Source: JAPSGM01 sp036258735
Lineage (GTDB): Bacteria > Chloroflexota > Limnocylindria > QHBO01
Assembly (NCBI GenBank): GCA_036258735.1
Contig: DATADC010000049.1
Location: 1-9,564 of the forward strand
Length of the DNA: 9,564 nt
Direction of reading: 5' to 3'
Position numbers and translations under genes: made by a program. Below are positions 7,007-9,564 of the stretch, one piece after another. Position 1 is the stretch's first letter. Each line of letters opens with the position of its first letter. The notes below the pieces were generated by a model that saw only the letters and a program-made list of their open reading frames with translations, searched no databases and was not told the DNA's origin.

Positions 7007-7327
7007 ATGGCCGATCAGCCCGCCGAGCCCAAGGACGACCGGATCATCACGCGTACGCAGCTCCAGCCGACCCAGATCGAGGTCGATAAGCAGCTGCTGC
7101 GCGACGAGGACCTGCTAAACGAGGAGCACCTGCGTCGGATGGACCAGGTGCTGCTGCGTCGCAATCTCGACCACGCACGGATGTTCAGCCGGAAGTTGAG
7201 CCTGGAGCTGCAGCAGTACGTGCACCTCTACACGCCGGAGGCCAACGAGCTGCGGCGCCGGATCGAGAAGTTCATGATCATGGAGCGCATGATCGAGCGG
7301 GAGATGGCCCGTCGCCATACGTACTGA
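7007..7327 (+). CDS. Small charged all-helical protein of unknown function
   Basis: A 106-aa soluble protein that I do not recognise. The first 20 residues are polar and probably loose. From about residue 24 onward it is rich in Leu, Glu, Arg and Gln and should be almost entirely alpha-helical. One helical stretch covers about 24-72 and a second about 77-103, around a short break HLYTPEAN (73-80). This looks like a helical hairpin or coiled coil. There is no cysteine, signal peptide, membrane helix or known catalytic motif. It has its own -10 and lies 37 nt after the sigma/anti-sigma operon. The codon pattern and clean frame support a real gene. A scaffold or adaptor role would be only a guess. 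Confidence 0.82.
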   Translation: MADQPAEPKDDRIITRTQLQPTQIEVDKQLLRDEDLLNEEHLRRMDQVLLRRNLDHARMFSRKLSLELQQYVHLYTPEANELRRRIEKFMIMERMIEREMARRHTY

Positions 7328-7356
7328 CTTGCCGCTGGGTCATCGGTCCCACGCAG

Positions 7357-7417
7357 GTCATGGTCCGGCTTTGTGGAAAACCGGCACGCCCGGCGAGCGC
7401 CTGTGGAAAACCATGAC
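7357..7417. repeat. Inverted repeat enclosing two DnaA-box-like direct repeats
   Basis: GTCATGGT (7357-7364) and ACCATGAC (7410-7417) are exact 8-bp inverted copies. Between them TGTGGAAAACC occurs twice (7372-7382 and 7402-7412), 30 bp apart, about three helical turns. The minus-strand reading TTTTCCACA is one base from the DnaA box TTATCCACA. CCGG (7365-7368) and CCGG (7381-7384) with TTT/AAA also make a small inner hairpin. The element sits in the gap between two convergent genes; the rest of 7328-7509 holds nothing else I can name. Confidence 0.55.
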
Positions 7418-7509
7418 GGGGCGCCAGGCGGACTCCTGACGCCGGCTTAGCAGGCGAACGCTCGCACGTCCGTCGATCGAGGCCGGCAAGCGGCGGGCTC
7501 GGTCGGGGT

Positions 7510-7845
7510 TCAGCCGGCCATCGGCTGCGGATGGTGCTGGGAAACAGGCTGCATCTGTCCGCGCGGCAGGTCATCGACGACGTACCGCACCCACGCCGCG
7601 AGGCGCGGCATCTCGAACAGCGTGAAGCTGACGCCCCGTTGCGCGAGCTCGTCCTGCCCCCATCCATGGAACTCGCGACGCGCGGCGACGGCGCACATCT
7701 CGTCGTAGATTTCGGGCCAGCCCACCGGCCTGCGGTGATGGCAGAACCGGATGAATTCCGCGATGTCGGCCGACGGCTGCTGGCGACGGGCGTCGTTCCC
7801 CGCCGAGCTGATGGAGGGCGTGCTCGACCGTTCGGACATGCGCAT
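7510..7845 (-). CDS. 111-aa conserved-looking protein of unknown function
   Basis: I do not recognise this small soluble protein. The first 25 residues are Ser/Arg/Gln-rich and probably disordered. The core (about 26-93) is well mixed and aromatic, with stretches DIAEFIRFCHHRRPVGWPEI and FTLFEMPRLAAWVRYVVDDL. The tail is rich in His, Pro and Gln. C35, H36, H37 and C51 could bind metal, but no named motif fits. The start is supported by AGGGAGG 4 nt before ATG 7845; ATG 7839, with a 10-nt spacer, is also possible. It converges with the 106-aa gene and follows the thioredoxin-fold gene on the same strand after a 157-nt gap. DnaA-box-like sites lie on both sides of it. The overlapping plus-strand frame is a shadow. 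Confidence 0.75.
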   Translation of the reverse strand: MRMSERSSTPSISSAGNDARRQQPSADIAEFIRFCHHRRPVGWPEIYDEMCAVAARREFHGWGQDELAQRGVSFTLFEMPRLAAWVRYVVDDLPRGQMQPVSQHHPQPMAG

Positions 7846-7977
7846 TCAGCCTCCCTGAAAGTTCGTGCTCGACCGCAACCGAGGCGGTGACGCCGATGAG
7901 TGCGAATCAGAAGATAGGCGTCGGCGGCGAAGTCTATGCCTCTTGGGCGGCCCTGCGAAGGGGGTTACTCCACCAAG

Positions 7978-7998
7978 TTATCCACAACAATTTCCACA
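7978..7998 (+). promoter_or_regulatory. Pair of DnaA boxes (one consensus, one near match)
   Basis: TTATCCACA (7978-7986) is the exact consensus DnaA box. Twelve bp on, ATTTCCACA (7990-7998) is a weaker copy in the same direction, about one helical turn apart. The pair lies in the 157-nt gap 7846-8002 between two minus-strand genes; apart from this pair I see no gene or other signal in that gap. Confidence 0.5.
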
Positions 7999-8002
7999 GT
8001 GG

Positions 8003-8407
8003 CTACGGGACCCAACCCCGCCCGATGGGGTCGTCCAGGACGCCGCATTCGGGGCAGGCGGTGGCCAGGAATTTGAACCACTCTTCCAGCGCCGACGCAT
8101 CCGGAAGGCCCCCGTCCTCGCCTTCGAAGACGGCGTAGACCTGCCCATAGCGATCGACCACGAGCACCCGATGGACCGATGAAGCCGTCTCGCGGGCCAC
8201 CCAGAGACGCCCGTCCCATGCCGCGAATCGTTCCACGGCTCGGCTGAGGCCCTCGACGTAACGGTCCAACGGGCCATTGCCGACCATGACGATGGCGGTC
8301 GCCTCGTTACGGCGCGGCGAACGCGGGCCAAGGGCGGCCTCCGGTAGCAGGTCGCCCACACGCGCCGACAGGACGGCGTGGCTCGGCGCCTCGACGGTGA
8401 CGCTCAC
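8003..8407 (-). CDS. Thioredoxin-fold (redoxin-like) protein lacking the usual active site
   Basis: A 134-aa soluble protein that resembles the AhpC/TSA and thioredoxin fold. VGDLLPEAAL (17-26) matches the entry of redoxin domains, the hydrophobic strand TAIVMVGNG (37-45) comes where the active-site strand should be, and SVHRVLVVDRYGQVYAVFEG (77-96) is the typical later beta hairpin. The region after strand 37-45 has no cysteine, so the normal peroxidatic or CxxC site is absent. The only cysteines form CPEC (118-121) near the C-terminus. GTG 8407 was chosen because it overlaps the stop of a hydrophobic frame (GTGA) and begins just before the conserved part. ATG 8488 would add 27 Arg/Ser-rich residues. 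It may bind metal or a partner through CPEC; catalysis is doubtful. Confidence 0.75.
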   Translation of the reverse strand: MSVTVEAPSHAVLSARVGDLLPEAALGPRSPRRNEATAIVMVGNGPLDRYVEGLSRAVERFAAWDGRLWVARETASSVHRVLVVDRYGQVYAVFEGEDGGLPDASALEEWFKFLATACPECGVLDDPIGRGWVP

Positions 8408-8466
8408 AACACGATCAACGCCACTACGAGCGGCAGAACGACGAAGAGGCCCGCGCCTCGAAGCAG
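8404..8466 (-). CDS. Possible micro-ORF for one membrane helix, no standard start
   Basis: In the third minus-strand frame, codons just before the redoxin-like gene read LLRGAGLFVVLPLVVALIVL then TGA, a basic residue followed by a textbook membrane helix. The TGA overlaps GTG 8407 as GTGA. The frame has no ATG, GTG or TTG ahead of the helix. A CTG at 8466 follows GGGAG by 7 nt and could serve, or a base change may have removed the start. It is very hydrophobic for an overlapping shadow frame, but existence as a gene is unproven. Confidence 0.3.
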   Translation of the reverse strand: MLRGAGLFVVLPLVVALIVL

Positions 8467-8503
8467 CCGATTTCTCCCATCGGCTCATCGTAGCGGAGGG
8501 GGT

Positions 8504-8513
8504 GGGGGGGGGG
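8504..8513. repeat. Homopolymer run of ten G
   Basis: Ten G in a row, preceded by GGGGGT (8498-8503), so sixteen positions contain one non-G. It lies 13 bp upstream of a possible minus-strand -10 (TACGAT, 8491-8486) of the redoxin-like gene. Such tracts slip during replication and are also frequent sequencing errors. Confidence 0.9.
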
Positions 8514-8533
8514 CGGACCGCGCGGCCCGCCCC
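8510..8533 (-). terminator. Near-perfect GC palindrome, possible terminator hairpin
   Basis: GGGGCGG (8510-8516) pairs with CCGCCCC (8527-8533); after one A/C mismatch CCG/CGG adds up to three more pairs in the centre. It begins 7 nt past a minus-strand TGA (8543-8541) that closes an open frame with no start, so it could be the terminator of a lost gene. No T-run follows on the minus strand, only a C-run, so the terminator call is weak; the palindrome itself is plain. Confidence 0.35.
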
Positions 8534-8540
8534 TCAGCGG

Positions 8541-8703
8541 TCAGTCGAAGAGGACGCTCGTGCCGTAGATATCCTGGTCCAAGCCCCCGCCATTGGCGCA
8601 GTTCGTCCCCGTCCAGGGGGCGTCCGCCCGCGCTCGCGGCAGGGCGACAGTGCCCGGGGCTCTGGAGAGGATAGGTACGGAAGGATAGCCTTCAGCCCCG
8701 TCA
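8541..8703 (-). pseudogene. Possible 3' remnant of a minus-strand gene
   Basis: A minus-strand frame is open from 8744 to TGA 8541 with no ATG or GTG. Its last residues, APWTGTNCANGGGLDQDIYG then TSVLFD, look like the end of an exported protein rather than random GC-rich translation, and a hairpin follows the stop. The part beyond 8703 runs under the acyl-CoA synthetase start. I cannot name a family, and chance is a real alternative at this length. Confidence 0.2.
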
Positions 8704-8708
8704 ATGAC

Positions 8709-8714
8709 TATCGT
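8709..8714 (+). promoter_or_regulatory. Possible -10 element of the acyl-CoA synthetase gene
   Basis: TATCGT lies 10 nt before ATG 8725, which would place the transcript start about 4 nt before that codon, in the pattern seen at 2237 and 7007. It lies inside the coding frame if ATG 8704 is the true start. No ribosome site is evident for either ATG. Confidence 0.35.
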
Positions 8715-8724
8715 TGTCGGGTCG

Positions 8725-9564
8725 ATGAGTGATGCCAGGCGTCGCTACGACGCGTTCTACCGCCGCTCGCTCGAGGATCCGGAGGCCTTCTGGAGCGAGG
8801 CGGCTGGCCTGATCGAGTGGTCGCACCCTCCCGATCGGGCGGTGGAGCAGGGGGCGCCTTCCGAGTTTCGCTGGTTCCCCGGCGGCCGTACCAACCTGGC
8901 CGTCAACGCGCTCGACCGCCACGTCGCCGGCGGCCGTGGCGACCACCCGGCCCTGATAGCGCTCGACGAACGCGGCAACCGACGCAGCGCGACCTACGCC
9001 GAGCTGCTGTCGGCCGTCGAGCACACTGCCGCGGCGCTCCGCGCGCTCGGCATCGGGAAGGGCGACCGGCTGACCATCTATATGCCGACCTGTTTCGAGG
9101 CCATCGTGGCCATGCTGGCGACCGTCCGCATCGGCGCCATTCACTCGGTGGTCTTCGCCGGCTTCGGCGCGGGAGCGCTGCGGGAGCGAATACAGGCCAG
9201 TGGCTCTCGCCTGGTGCTCACCGCGGACGTGACCTACCGCAAGGGCAACGACGTGGACCTGCTGGCCATCGTGGGACAGGCGCTGGCCGAGGGCGCCGGC
9301 AGCGTGGAGCACGTGATCGTGGTGGAGCGAGGGGCGACGCCGTCTTCGGCGGTGCTGCCCGGCAGGCTGAGCTGGACCGAGTTCCTGCAGCTCGGCACGG
9401 ACGGTGACGGCACGGCGGAGGAGACCGATGCCGACGACCCGGCCTTCATCCTCGCCACCTCCGGCACCACCGCCCGACCCAAGCTGGCCGTTCACCGCCA
9501 CGGTGGCTACCAGGTTCACATCACGGCCATGGGCCGATGGGTCTTCGATCTCGGACCGGACGAC
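8725..9564 (+). CDS. Acetyl/propionyl-CoA synthetase-like enzyme (partial, runs off the window)
   Basis: The first 280 residues of an ANL-superfamily acyl-CoA ligase that would join a short-chain acid such as acetate or propionate to CoA through an acyl-adenylate. The N-terminus (about 8-66) matches the ACAS_N cap: YDAFYRRSLEDPEAFW, then FRWFPGG and LAVNALDRHV. The adenylation domain follows with GDRLTIYMPTCFEAIVAMLA and RIGAIHSVVFAGFGAGALRE, both typical of Acs/PrpE. The ATP-binding A3 loop is TSGTTARPKLAVH from T245, with A-R replacing the common G-K and L replacing G after the lysine. ATG 8725 starts close to the conserved part; in-frame ATG 8704 would add seven residues. Acetate versus propionate cannot be decided from this half. 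The catalytic A10 lysine lies outside the window. The long minus-strand frame beneath it is a shadow. Confidence 0.9.
   Translation, partial: MSDARRRYDAFYRRSLEDPEAFWSEAAGLIEWSHPPDRAVEQGAPSEFRWFPGGRTNLAVNALDRHVAGGRGDHPALIALDERGNRRSATYAELLSAVEHTAAALRALGIGKGDRLTIYMPTCFEAIVAMLATVRIGAIHSVVFAGFGAGALRERIQASGSRLVLTADVTYRKGNDVDLLAIVGQALAEGAGSVEHVIVVERGATPSSAVLPGRLSWTEFLQLGTDGDGTAEETDADDPAFILATSGTTARPKLAVHRHGGYQVHITAMGRWVFDLGPDD

Noticed and set aside
7531..7890. Plus-strand frame of 119 codons opposite the 111-aa gene
   Set aside because: No ribosome site and shadow-like composition; the minus frame has a good ribosome site and a balanced core.
7887..8138. Plus-strand frame beginning MTPMSANQKIGVGG
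   Set aside because: The second half is a Ser/Pro/Arg shadow of the redoxin-like gene and no ribosome site is present; the DnaA boxes explain the AT-rich part.
8701..9519. Minus-strand frame of 272 codons opposite the acyl-CoA synthetase
   Set aside because: Antisense shadow; the plus strand has clear Acs/PrpE motifs over the same bases.

Overview
The window is high-GC bacterial DNA, roughly two thirds G+C by eye. It has tightly packed operons with 4-bp ATGA/GTGA stop-start overlaps, and several first genes have a -10-like element only about 7-11 nt before the ATG, as in leaderless or short-leader transcripts. The ABC-2 permease signature, the ECF sigma plus one-TM partner with an extracytoplasmic domain, and the leaderless promoters fit a high-GC Gram-positive or Chloroflexota-type organism (for example Limnocylindria-like). 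This placement is an inference and no marker gene here settles it. I see no insertion sequence, CRISPR array or phage gene.

Layout. (1) 49-124: tRNA-Arg(TCT), minus strand, with an encoded CCA end and its own -10. (2) 184-2113, minus: a three-gene operon of a previously untracked 31-aa one-helix membrane peptide, an ABC ATPase and an ABC-2 type permease, all joined by 4-bp overlaps. (3) 2237-5247, plus, divergent from (2): a very hydrophobic NarL/DesK-class histidine kinase with an extracytoplasmic PDZ-like segment, overlapping its NarL/LuxR response regulator, then a strong stem-loop. The pairing resembles TCS/ABC-2 modules such as LnrJK-LnrLMN or YvfTU-YvfRS of Bacillus, so the kinase pair probably controls the exporter. 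(4) 5445-6969, plus: a possible 20-codon leader, an ECF sigma factor and a one-TM membrane protein that is probably its anti-sigma partner. (5) 7007-7327, plus: a small helical protein of unknown function with its own -10. (6) 7328-8488: a minus-strand 111-aa unknown gene flanked on both sides by DnaA-box-like 9-mers, then a minus-strand thioredoxin-fold protein without the usual peroxidatic site, preceded by an overlapping hydrophobic frame that has no normal start. (7) 8489-8724: an intergenic region with a 10-G run, a near-perfect 24-nt palindrome and a possible gene remnant. (8) 8725 to the end: the first 280 codons of an acetyl/propionyl-CoA synthetase-like enzyme, cut by the window edge.

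Functionally, the left half is envelope sensing and export (kinase to regulator to transporter). The middle is a second envelope-signalling unit (ECF sigma plus membrane partner). The right end turns to short-chain acyl-CoA metabolism. The most unusual items are the overlapping micro-ORFs that lead three separate operons, the PDZ-like many-helix kinase, and the DnaA-box cluster around the 111-aa gene.
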